Source: Lachnospiraceae bacterium UBA7188 (GTDB lineage Bacteria; Bacillota; Clostridia; Lachnospirales; Lachnospiraceae). Taken from it: a stretch of DNA of 18,481 bases. The translations under genes and the position numbers were made by a program. The notes beneath the pieces were generated by a model. It made no database searches, was not told the origin of the DNA, and saw only the letters and a list, made by a program, of their open reading frames with translations. Positions 7,866 to 13,703 of the stretch are shown in pieces (within the stretch, counting starts at the first letter, position 1; every line of letters begins with the position of its first letter). Location: assembly GCA_002490995.1 (NCBI GenBank), contig DKVC01000212.1, forward strand, positions 1 through 18,481, read 5' to 3'.

Positions 7866-7894
7866 ATTCTAACAAATTTTACCCGTTCTCTCAA
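7866..7894 (-). promoter_or_regulatory. SigA-type promoter of the SPFH/zinc-ribbon gene
   Basis: Minus-strand -35 TTGAGA (7889-7894) and -10 TAGAAT (7866-7871) with a 17-bp spacer. The inferred start is about 35 nt before the ATG at 7825. Confidence 0.65.
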
Positions 7895-7899
7895 CTGCT

Positions 7900-7920
7900 T
7901 TTGTAAATAATCTTTACAAA
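7900..7920. promoter_or_regulatory. Operator-like perfect dyad between divergent promoters
   Basis: TTTGTAAA (7900-7907), five bases, TTTACAAA (7913-7920): a perfect 8-bp inverted repeat. The right arm contains the proposed -35 of the XRE gene promoter, and the left arm begins 6 bp upstream of the -35 of the SPFH gene promoter. This is the geometry expected for one regulator acting on both genes; the XRE-like protein is the obvious candidate (inference). Confidence 0.6.
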
Positions 7921-7941
7921 TGAGCATTTTTCGCATAAACT
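7913..7941 (+). promoter_or_regulatory. Probable promoter of the XRE-like regulator gene
   Basis: Plus-strand -35 TTTACA (7913-7918) and -10 TAAACT (7936-7941) with a 17-bp spacer. The -10 is only fair. The -35 is embedded in the right arm of the dyad at 7900-7920. Confidence 0.45.
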
Positions 7942-7985
7942 ATAGGGTATGAGTTTCACAATACAGCAAAGGAATGATATAAAAC

Positions 7986-8471
7986 ATGGGTAAAAAAGCT
8001 ACGAAAGCCGCCGACAATATGTACTATCTCGCACGTTCTGAGGCGGCTGAACAAAATCCTGACTTTTCCAGCCGTGAGAAGGCGGCTGAAATCATAGGCA
8101 TTGACCGCACCAGGCTGGCGCGCATTGAACTGGACACCATCGCCCCTTATCCGGAAGAGGTCAAGGCAATGGCAGGCGCCTACAACATGCCTGAGCTGTG
8201 CAATGCCTATTGCGCAAGGGAATGCCCCATCGGGAAAAATTCGGTCCGGGAGGTCTCCATCGACGATTTTGACCGGCTGGCGCTGAAGGTTCTGGGTTCC
8301 CTCAAGGATATCGACTCCCTCAGAGCTTCCCTCATCGCCATTTCCGAGGACGGTGTCATCGAGGAAAAAGAACGGCCTGCTTTCCAGAAGATACTGGATT
8401 CGCTGGAAAAGATCAGCACCAACGCAAAGGCCCTGCAGTTATGGGCGATCAAGAATATAAGAATGCGCTGA
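7986..8471 (+). CDS. XRE-like helix-turn-helix regulator
   Basis: 161 aa. Residues about 27-68 form a Cro/C1-type helix-turn-helix (SSREKAAEIIGIDRTRLARIE, then PYPEEVKAMAGAYN), so DNA binding is likely. A Cys-containing segment follows (LCNAYCARECPIGK, about 71-84), and the C-terminal half (about 90-160) is a helical region with EDGVIEEKERPAFQKILDSLEKIS, perhaps a dimerisation or sensor part. The three closely placed Cys residues could bind metal or respond to redox, but this is a guess. AAAGGA lies 12 nt before the ATG, a long spacing. The gene is divergent from the SPFH/zinc-ribbon gene with a shared dyad, which suggests it controls that gene and itself. Confidence 0.8.
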   Translation: MGKKATKAADNMYYLARSEAAEQNPDFSSREKAAEIIGIDRTRLARIELDTIAPYPEEVKAMAGAYNMPELCNAYCARECPIGKNSVREVSIDDFDRLALKVLGSLKDIDSLRASLIAISEDGVIEEKERPAFQKILDSLEKISTNAKALQLWAIKNIRMR

Positions 8472-8815
8472 GAGTTATTTCCGCACAATTTCTAAGGAAG
8501 TGTCTGCAAATTACAGGAACCGCTTCTCGAACCCTGTAATCAAAAGAAAATAACTGTTTCGGATAACGGCAGCTCCCGGAAGCTGCGCTGCAGTCAACTG
8601 GTATTGCGTCAGTTTCTGCATGCTTCTGCGCGGATTCCGGGAGTTTTTCCTGTCCGTTGCGGCTATCTGATGTCCGATTCCGATTCTTACCCGCGGGTAT
8701 TTTTTGCTGCCTGATGTCTGATTCAGGTTCTTTACCTGTGGGTGTTTTTCCTGTGAATATATTCATCTGCCCTCTCTGTACCGCATTGCAGATCCATCCA
8801 CCCTGTCAGGAACTG
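8472..8815. other. Gene-free region with hairpins and short repeats, 344 bp
   Basis: No convincing coding sequence. Contents: a nested inverted repeat in which AGTTATTT (8473-8480) faces AAATAACT (8548-8555), enclosing ATTACAGG (8510-8517) facing CCTGTAAT (8533-8540); a small perfect hairpin GCAGCT-6-AGCTGC (8569-8586); and two diverged copies of a 44-bp unit (8662-8705 and 8706-8749), both holding CTGATGTC and ending in a run of five or six T. One or more of these may end transcription from the XRE gene, but none has an ideal stem followed directly by T on the right strand. Confidence 0.45.
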
Positions 8816-9841
8816 TCACTCTGCCGCCTTCTGCGCAAACTCCTTCGTCACCAGATCCGCATAAGGCACTCGCTTCTCCAGCACTCCGGAATCCTCCAGA
8901 ATATTCTGCAGCAGGTCAAATGAGCTTTCCTCAAAAATCAGATCTTCTTTCCAGGTATCCTGGTTATAATAGCGCTCCACAATAGTGGTCAGCGTATCCA
9001 TCTCTGTCTCGGCAAACTGAGGCGCTATCACTTCGGCTATTTCCGCCGGCGTATGGTTCTGCACATAATCCATCCCCTTCTGCAGCGCATCCGTAAATGC
9101 CTGTACGGTATCCCGGTTTTTCTCCAGATAGCTCTTCCTGGCACAGAAGGATGTGTAGGGTACATAGCCGGAATCTTCACCCAGAGAAGCCACCACATAG
9201 CCCTCGCCTTTCTGCTCCAGGGATGTGGCGTGAGGCTCGAATTCTACCGTGAAATCCCCCTGCCCGCCCGAAAAAGCCGCAGCCGTGGAGCCGAAATCTA
9301 TACTCTGGTCAATCCTCACATCCGCCCTGGGGTCTATGCCGTTCTTTGCCAGAATGTACTCAAACACCATCTCAGGCATGCCGCCTGCCCTGCCGCCCAG
9401 CACATCCTTTCCCACCAGCATATCCCAGGAAAAATCTTCCACCGGCTCCCTGGACACCAGGAAATTGCCCGCCCGCTGGGTCAGCTGGGCGAAATTCACC
9501 ACATAGTCCTCTGTGCCGCCTGCATACGTGTAAATCGTGCTCTCGCTTCCCATAAATCCGATATCCGCCTCATCGGTAAGCACCGCCGTCATGGTCTTGT
9601 CGGCGCCAAAGCCTGTCACAAGGGTCAGTTCAATCCCCTTTTCCTCAAAGTAGCCTTCCTCAATTGCCACGTACATGGGCGCATAGAATATGGAATGCGC
9701 CACTTCATTCAGCACGACTTTCTTCTTACTGCCGTCGCCTCCCGCCTCACTCTCGCTTTTTCCGCAGCCGGCTGCAGCCAGCATCACCGTCAACAGGGCG
9801 ATGCAGACCGCCCCTGCTCTCTTCAAGGTTCCCCTTTTCAT
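8816..9841 (-). CDS. ABC transporter substrate-binding lipoprotein (NMT1/THI5/SsuA-like)
   Basis: Periplasmic-binding-type protein, 341 aa, anchored through a lipobox Cys: basic MKRGTLKRAG start, hydrophobic segment to residue 25, then AAAGC with Cys26. The mature part begins with the family pattern HSIFYAPMYVAIEEGYFEEKGI, then DKTMTAVLTDEADIGFMGSE, as in nitrate/sulfonate/thiamine-precursor-type binding proteins. The ligand cannot be told from sequence; pyrimidine (HMP), sulfonate and similar small organic ligands are all possible. ATG 9841 was chosen because GGAGG sits 5 nt before it; ATG 9853 (adding MEAF) has no ribosome site. No permease or ATPase gene is adjacent. It lies 63 nt after the DUF1836 gene on the same strand with no promoter or terminator seen between, so cotranscription is likely. 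Confidence 0.88.
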   Translation of the reverse strand: MKRGTLKRAGAVCIALLTVMLAAAGCGKSESEAGGDGSKKKVVLNEVAHSIFYAPMYVAIEEGYFEEKGIELTLVTGFGADKTMTAVLTDEADIGFMGSESTIYTYAGGTEDYVVNFAQLTQRAGNFLVSREPVEDFSWDMLVGKDVLGGRAGGMPEMVFEYILAKNGIDPRADVRIDQSIDFGSTAAAFSGGQGDFTVEFEPHATSLEQKGEGYVVASLGEDSGYVPYTSFCARKSYLEKNRDTVQAFTDALQKGMDYVQNHTPAEIAEVIAPQFAETEMDTLTTIVERYYNQDTWKEDLIFEESSFDLLQNILEDSGVLEKRVPYADLVTKEFAQKAAE

Positions 9842-9904
9842 AAAAGCCTCCATATGGTTTGATACGCTATCATATGAGGCGGCAGGGCAATATGTTCCTG
9901 ATTT

Positions 9905-10537
9905 TTATTCCTTATTTTTACTTTTTTCTTTTGCCCCTGTTTTTCTGCTGCCGTTCAGCTCATCGATTATTTTCTCTATCATCAGCTTTTTCAGGTACAC
10001 ATCAAAGCTCAGGGCACATACAAATGCAAATTTCCGGAGAAAATCCGCATCCTCCTCCGGGGCATCCTGAAAGGTCTTCTGGGCTGCCCTGTATTTCGCC
10101 TTCACATCCTCCTTCAGAGCCTGCATCTGCCTCTCTTCCATGGTAAAGGCTTCCCGGTAGATACTTTCCAGGTTGAATTTCCCGCCGTTATGGAAGTACC
10201 GCTCCGTAATCGGCCCGAGAAGCGTCTGTATGTCATTGATGGACAAAATCCCCTTGTAGTAGTAAATAAAAATCAGCAGAAGCACATGCTCCTTGGAATA
10301 TTTCTTCTTTACAGGAGGAGGCAGCAGATTGTTTTTGGCATAATTATTAATCATTGTCTTGGTCAGTATTTTGTCTTCACCGGGATTCCTTGCCGAGGAA
10401 TGCAGTCTGCTGTCCATAAATGTCGTAATCTGGTCCATGTACAGATCAATGTTCGGAATGTCCTCAGGGTTGATATACCGCACCCTGTCCAGGCTTTCCA
10501 GTATACTGTTCAGTAAATCGTTGCTGTCAATCGTCAT
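9905..10537 (-). CDS. DUF1836 protein, putative MerR-like regulator
   Basis: 210 aa from MTIDSNDLLN. Residues about 56-107 have a winged-helix pattern of the MerR type (ILTKTMINNYAKNNLLPPP, then KYSKEHVLLLIFIYYYKGILS), the hallmark of the DUF1836 family found in Firmicutes. The remainder is helical with a Lys-rich C-terminus. Start 10537 has GAGG 7 nt upstream; the longer open frame to 10606 overlaps its own promoter and is rejected. The promoter at 10575-10603 carries a perfect 15-bp palindrome in its spacer, where MerR-family proteins bind, so self-regulation is a good inference. Divergent from the yerC-like gene and upstream of a substrate-binding protein gene it may control. Confidence 0.82.
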   Translation of the reverse strand: MTIDSNDLLNSILESLDRVRYINPEDIPNIDLYMDQITTFMDSRLHSSARNPGEDKILTKTMINNYAKNNLLPPPVKKKYSKEHVLLLIFIYYYKGILSINDIQTLLGPITERYFHNGGKFNLESIYREAFTMEERQMQALKEDVKAKYRAAQKTFQDAPEEDADFLRKFAFVCALSFDVYLKKLMIEKIIDELNGSRKTGAKEKSKNKE

Positions 10538-10574
10538 AATCCTACCTCTTTCCAAAAAAACTGCCCATGGCTCT

Positions 10575-10603
10575 ATTATATAGTATTCAATACTACATGA
10601 CAA
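10575..10603 (-). promoter_or_regulatory. Promoter of the DUF1836 gene with palindromic spacer
   Basis: Minus-strand -35 TTGTCA (10598-10603) and -10 TATAAT (10575-10580), spacer 17 bp. The spacer contains TAGTATTCAATACTA (10581-10595), a perfect 7-1-7 palindrome directly abutting the -10, a likely operator. Confidence 0.7.
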
Positions 10604-10643
10604 CACTAACTTTTCATATTCCTCACTTTTTTCCCTCTCCGCC

Positions 10644-10672
10644 TTTACTTTACAGCTTTAATATGGTAAAAT
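10644..10672 (+). promoter_or_regulatory. Promoter of the yerC-like gene
   Basis: Plus-strand -35 TTTACT (10644-10649), 17-bp spacer, -10 TAAAAT (10667-10672) preceded by TGG, giving an extended -10. A short dyad CTGAT-5-ATCAG (10680-10694) lies at the expected start point. Confidence 0.55.
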
Positions 10673-10734
10673 GTGAAAGCTGATGTTATATCAGTTATTT
10701 TCCGGACCAGAAAAGAAATTCAGAGGTATCTCAG

Positions 10735-11046
10735 ATGAATAAAAAAGTAAGAACCGCAGCTGTAGATTTCCTGTTCGACGCTGTCCTCTGCCTGAAAGAC
10801 AGGGAAGAGTGTTACAGCTTTTTTGAAGACATATGCACTGTTAATGAACTTCTGTCCATATCACAGCGCTTCGAAGTAGCCGCAATGCTGAAAAACCACC
10901 GCACCTACCTTGAGATTGCCGAGAAGACCGGCGCGTCCACTGCCACCATCAGCCGGGTCAACAGATCCCTGCACTACGGAAACGACGGCTATGAGACGGT
11001 ATTCAAACGCATGGACAAAAAGGAAGCGTCCGACGAAACTCCATAG
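10735..11046 (+). CDS. yerC: YerC/YecD-type TrpR-related regulator
   Basis: 103 aa, the usual size of this Firmicutes family. The fold is TrpR-like: an all-helical N-terminal part (DFLFDAVLCLKDREECYSFFEDICTVNELLS), then a helix-turn-helix at about 55-80 (TYLEIAEKTGASTATISRVNRSL). LLSISQRFEVAAML is the family's conserved core. It should bind DNA as a dimer; the co-effector and targets are not known from sequence. AGAGGT lies 8 nt before the ATG. It is divergent from the DUF1836 gene and converges on the bactofilin gene, with a hairpin covering its stop codon. Confidence 0.88.
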   Translation: MNKKVRTAAVDFLFDAVLCLKDREECYSFFEDICTVNELLSISQRFEVAAMLKNHRTYLEIAEKTGASTATISRVNRSLHYGNDGYETVFKRMDKKEASDETP

Positions 11047-11063
11047 GTTTCGTTGCGGACGCT
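11025..11063. terminator. Bidirectional terminator hairpin over the yerC stop codon
   Basis: AGCGTCCG (11025-11032) pairs with CGGACGCT (11056-11063), and CGAAAC (11034-11039) with GTTTCG (11047-11052). The loop TCCATAG contains the TAG stop (11044-11046). On the minus strand the stem is followed by TTCCTTTTTG, a good U-tract for the bactofilin transcript; on the plus strand the tail is weaker (GAATCTGTCTTTATG). Confidence 0.65.
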
Positions 11064-11114
11064 GAATCTGTCTTTATGTATTTTCATCCGCCGTCCCGAC
11101 CTCCGAGAATCGGC

Positions 11115-11621
11115 TTATTCTGTCGTTTTGGGTTCCTCATCGGCAGCGGAATCCGTCTTTTCTGCATTTTCCTGGCTTCCTTCTTCAGCTCCTGCCTCCA
11201 CTTCTCTGAGCGCCTCCACAATGGCTGACTTGGCTGACTTTTTCATGGCTTTTACTGCCTTATTGTTCAGCTTCACTTTCTTTGAGACATCCTGGTTCAT
11301 ATCGCATCTTCCCTGGAAGACAGCCTTCTCATCAATTACAAGCCCGCTGGTAGTAAGGTCTCCGATTACCCTGGCTGTGGAAGTCAGCTCTACTTTCTCC
11401 GGCACATTCAGATTCCCGTACACTTCCCCGCCAATTACGGCCTTCCGGGAATTGATGTCACCGTGAATGCACCCTGAGGCACCCACAATCACAGCATCCG
11501 TCACAGTCACATTGCCGTTCACAGTACCGTCGATCCGGACAGAGCCGTCGGACGCAAAGTCGCCGTTGCACACTGCTCCCATTCCGATAATCGTTGAAAT
11601 CTGTGTTTCCCTTTTTTTCAT
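11115..11621 (-). CDS. Bactofilin (polymer-forming cytoskeletal protein)
   Basis: 168 aa. Residues about 10-115 show the repeating Gly/Val/Ile pattern of the bactofilin right-handed beta-helix (IIGMGAVCNGDFASDGSVRI; GNVTVTDAVIVGASGCIHGD; VYGNLNVPEKVELTSTARVI). A Lys-rich segment (about 113-132) and a disordered acidic tail follow. Bactofilins form nucleotide-free filaments and often position cell-wall enzymes. GGAGGT lies 9 nt before the ATG. The gene sits 133 bp after the gene for a membrane-anchored M23-fold protein on the same strand, the common bactofilin/M23 pairing, so the two probably act together at the envelope. Confidence 0.92.
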   Translation of the reverse strand: MKKRETQISTIIGMGAVCNGDFASDGSVRIDGTVNGNVTVTDAVIVGASGCIHGDINSRKAVIGGEVYGNLNVPEKVELTSTARVIGDLTTSGLVIDEKAVFQGRCDMNQDVSKKVKLNNKAVKAMKKSAKSAIVEALREVEAGAEEGSQENAEKTDSAADEEPKTTE

Positions 11622-11710
11622 TTCCTTATACCTCCGTTTTCATTGCCGTTCACGGTTATGCCACTGCCGCCATACAGCCTGCTGTCCCGCACAGTCATCG
11701 CAAAACGCAT
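11618..11710 (-). CDS. Possible 30-aa open frame overlapping the bactofilin start
   Basis: ATG at 11710, preceded by GAAGGA, runs 30 codons (starting MRFAMTVRDSRLYGG) and its TGA overlaps the bactofilin ATG (ATGA). The arrangement would allow translational coupling. No family resemblance, and chance is a fair explanation for a frame this short. Confidence 0.18.
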   Translation of the reverse strand: MRFAMTVRDSRLYGGSGITVNGNENGGIRK

Positions 11711-11754
11711 GGATTCCTTCACGAAACAGTCTTTCAGGATGGCTCAGCTTCCCA

Positions 11755-12507
11755 TCAGCCGCTTATTTCCAGCATATCCATAGGATTGACATATGCACCG
11801 TCCTGCATCATCTGATACCCTAATTTACTGCTTTCATCGGTAATAATGAACAATGTAGTCCCCTGTGTCACTGTCTCTCCCTGCTTAACCTTGACTTCTC
11901 CCTGGTTTCTGTATATGGTAGTATACCCGTTTCCATGATCAATCCAGACATTGTGCCCATACTCGGGATCTTCGCTGACTACGGTAACGGTCCCATCCGC
12001 TGTAGATACTACCATGGAACCTGCCGCCGCGGTAAAAATGCAGGTAAGATCCTCTGTCACACTGTCTATGCTGGCTCTCTCGGACACGGGCAGCCTGGTG
12101 GGCAGAAAACGTCTCTCCAGCTGCCCGGATAATTCTCCCTCCGTCTCCACCTGCTGCGACACGGTCTCGCTGAGAATCCTTATCTTCTCATTCAGCCCCG
12201 CTATCTCCTCATTTAAGCCGGATATCTCCTCATTCAGGCCTGCAACCTGGCTTTCCAGCCCTGCCTTCTCCTGTTCCAGCACATCTATGGCTTCATTCTG
12301 CTTCCTCGTCTGATCCAGTTCCGCTGCCCAGATATCCTTCTCGTAAATAAAATACCCGATCAGCGCGCCAATGACGATGCACAATACCAATATAATCGCC
12401 TGCAGGATCCACGGCCGGATGCGAAACTGCCTCATTCTGGAATCAGCAGCATCAGATGTAACGATTACCACATGGCTGTTTTTACGTTTGTGTCTGTTAC
12501 GTCCCAT
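11755..12507 (-). CDS. Membrane-anchored M23/LytM-fold protein, metal ligands lost
   Basis: 250 aa. Basic cytoplasmic N-terminus (about 1-32), one membrane helix (about 34-55), a coiled coil (about 62-132) with the heptads AGLNEEI, SGLNEEI, AGLNEKI, and an M23 beta-fold at about 155-247 (DGTVTVVSED, YGHNVWIDHGNGYTTIY, VKVKQGETVTQGTTL, NPMDML). Active M23 peptidases need an HxxxD and an HxH motif. Neither is present: the HLHFE position reads LGYQM (229-233) and the usual YxH reads YRN (199-201). It should therefore be a non-enzymatic scaffold or activator, like other degenerate LytM proteins. GGAGGT precedes the ATG and a strong promoter lies at 12535-12563. Downstream is the bactofilin gene. 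A role in sporulation (SpoIIQ-like layout) is possible but not shown. Confidence 0.87.
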   Translation of the reverse strand: MGRNRHKRKNSHVVIVTSDAADSRMRQFRIRPWILQAIILVLCIVIGALIGYFIYEKDIWAAELDQTRKQNEAIDVLEQEKAGLESQVAGLNEEISGLNEEIAGLNEKIRILSETVSQQVETEGELSGQLERRFLPTRLPVSERASIDSVTEDLTCIFTAAAGSMVVSTADGTVTVVSEDPEYGHNVWIDHGNGYTTIYRNQGEVKVKQGETVTQGTTLFIITDESSKLGYQMMQDGAYVNPMDMLEISG

Positions 12508-12534
12508 AAAAATGCACCTCCGATAACCTTCCTT

Positions 12535-12563
12535 ATTTTATCATAAATGAGCTTTCATATCAA
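12535..12563 (-). promoter_or_regulatory. Promoter of the M23-like/bactofilin genes
   Basis: Minus-strand -35 TTGATA (12558-12563), 17-bp spacer, -10 TAAAAT (12535-12540) preceded by TGA (extended -10). A dyad TGTAA-3-TTACA lies about 20 bp further upstream (12581-12593). Confidence 0.7.
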
Positions 12564-12737
12564 CGTTAACTTAACTTTTTTGTAATATTTACATAATACA
12601 AGCTCTTTATTTCGCATTATGAGTCTTATCCGGAGCTGTTTTTTGTATATTTTCACCATAGTGTTTTCGCCTGTTTCTTCTGTATCCTGCATTGGCAGTA
12701 ACCGCGGTCAGCCATCCTGTTCGACTCCCGGCGCTCT

Positions 12738-13523
12738 CTATTCTCCGTATGCAGCGCAGATTTCAGCTGCCTTCTTCCAGGACAGGCTGCCGCCAAACAG
12801 GTCAAGCGCGCTTCCCACAGTAACATTCACCCTGTTTCTTCCCAGTCTGTGGAGAGTCTCCAGATCCTCATAGCTGTGGACACCTCCCGCATAGGTTACA
12901 GGTTTTCCTTCCCACCTTCCCAGCAGAGCAATCAGCTCTTCATCCATGCCGCCTGCTTTTCCCTCCACATCCACGGCGTGGACCAGAAACTCATCGCACC
13001 AGGCGGACAGACGCTCCATCAGTTTCTCCCCCACTTCCTCTTCCGTCAGTTTCTGCCATCTGTCCGTCACGATTCTGTAGCCGCTCTGCGTTCTTCGGCA
13101 GCTCAAATCCAGCACCAGCCTTTCCTTCCCCACCGCATCCGCCATTTTTTTCAATCTGTCATAATGAATCCTGCCGTCACAAAATACATAGGATGTAACA
13201 ATCACATGAGAGGCTCCCGCTTCCAGAAAATCTGCCGCGTTCTCCGGATGAATCCCGCCTCCTGCCTGAAGCCCACCCGGATAAGCCCTCAATGCTTTCA
13301 GCGCCTGTTCCTTCGTGGCATCATAGTAGCTGCTCCCCTCGGGATTTAACAGGATCACATGACCTCCCCTGATACCGGCATCACGGTAAATTTCAGCGAA
13401 ACAGGCAGCGTCCCGGGAGGAGACGTAATTTTCTTTTGCCCTGTCTCCGTCATCCTGAAGGCTTCCGCCCACAATCTGTTTTACCTGGCCGTTATGTATA
13501 TCGATGCATGGTCTGAATTCCAT
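12738..13523 (-). CDS. hisA: ProFAR isomerase, eukaryotic-type HisA (HIS6-like)
   Basis: Fourth step of histidine synthesis: isomerisation of phosphoribosylformimino-AICAR-phosphate (Amadori rearrangement). 261 aa (beta/alpha)8 barrel. The sequence follows yeast HIS6 rather than ordinary bacterial HisA: CIDIHNGQVKQIVGGSL at the N-terminus, NYVSS, LQAGGGI, VIVTSYVF, LDLSCRRTQSGYRIVTDRWQ, VHAVDVEGKAGGMDEEL, YAGGVHSYEDL and VTVGSALDLFGG at the end. The catalytic Asp8 and Asp139 positions are present, so it should be active. A/G-rich ribosome site (AAAGGA) before ATG 13523. No other his gene is within the window. Its neighbours (M23-like gene downstream, repeat lipoprotein divergent) have no link to histidine. 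Confidence 0.9.
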   Translation of the reverse strand: MEFRPCIDIHNGQVKQIVGGSLQDDGDRAKENYVSSRDAACFAEIYRDAGIRGGHVILLNPEGSSYYDATKEQALKALRAYPGGLQAGGGIHPENAADFLEAGASHVIVTSYVFCDGRIHYDRLKKMADAVGKERLVLDLSCRRTQSGYRIVTDRWQKLTEEEVGEKLMERLSAWCDEFLVHAVDVEGKAGGMDEELIALLGRWEGKPVTYAGGVHSYEDLETLHRLGRNRVNVTVGSALDLFGGSLSWKKAAEICAAYGE

Positions 13524-13604
13524 TTTTTTCCTTTTTTCCTTTCTTTTTTTCCGAATAATTTCAGCTGCGCTTCACATACTATTGACAAATCAGCCATGAC
13601 AGCC

Positions 13605-13691
13605 TCAGGCGTACATGGCCTGATTGGACGTCCACAGCTATCGAGCCTGTGGACAGTGGTGGAGGGAAAGATAAATCGCCCACAAGCGGGC
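13605..13691 (+). promoter_or_regulatory. Hairpin-rich leader before the repeat lipoprotein gene
   Basis: Three successive inverted repeats: TCAGGC-7-GCCTGA (13605-13623), GTCCACAG-9-CTGTGGAC (13630-13654) and GCCC-6-GGGC (13678-13691). The last abuts the ribosome site AGGAGG. No known riboswitch class was recognised. A TTGACA (13582-13587) lies upstream but has no matching -10, so the transcription start is unclear. Confidence 0.4.
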
Positions 13692-13703
13692 AGGAGGTTA
13701 ATT

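Noticed and set aside
8449..8766. 105-codon minus-strand open frame in the gene-free stretch after the XRE gene
   Set aside because: Overlaps the end of the XRE gene, has only a weak ribosome-like site, and its sequence matches the short DNA repeats there rather than any fold.
12712..12735. GTTCGACTCCCGGCG, which resembles the T-loop and 3' end of a tRNA
   Set aside because: The flanking bases do not form a T-stem, and no anticodon arm, D-arm or acceptor stem could be matched.
13582..13610. TTGACA at 13582-13587 as promoter of the repeat lipoprotein gene
   Set aside because: The -35 is perfect but no acceptable -10 lies 16-18 bp downstream (the sequence there is TCAGGC).
13359..13703. Upstream extension of the repeat lipoprotein gene to 13359
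   Set aside because: The extension is antisense to hisA; a lipoprotein signal and GGAGG ribosome site fix the start at 13704.
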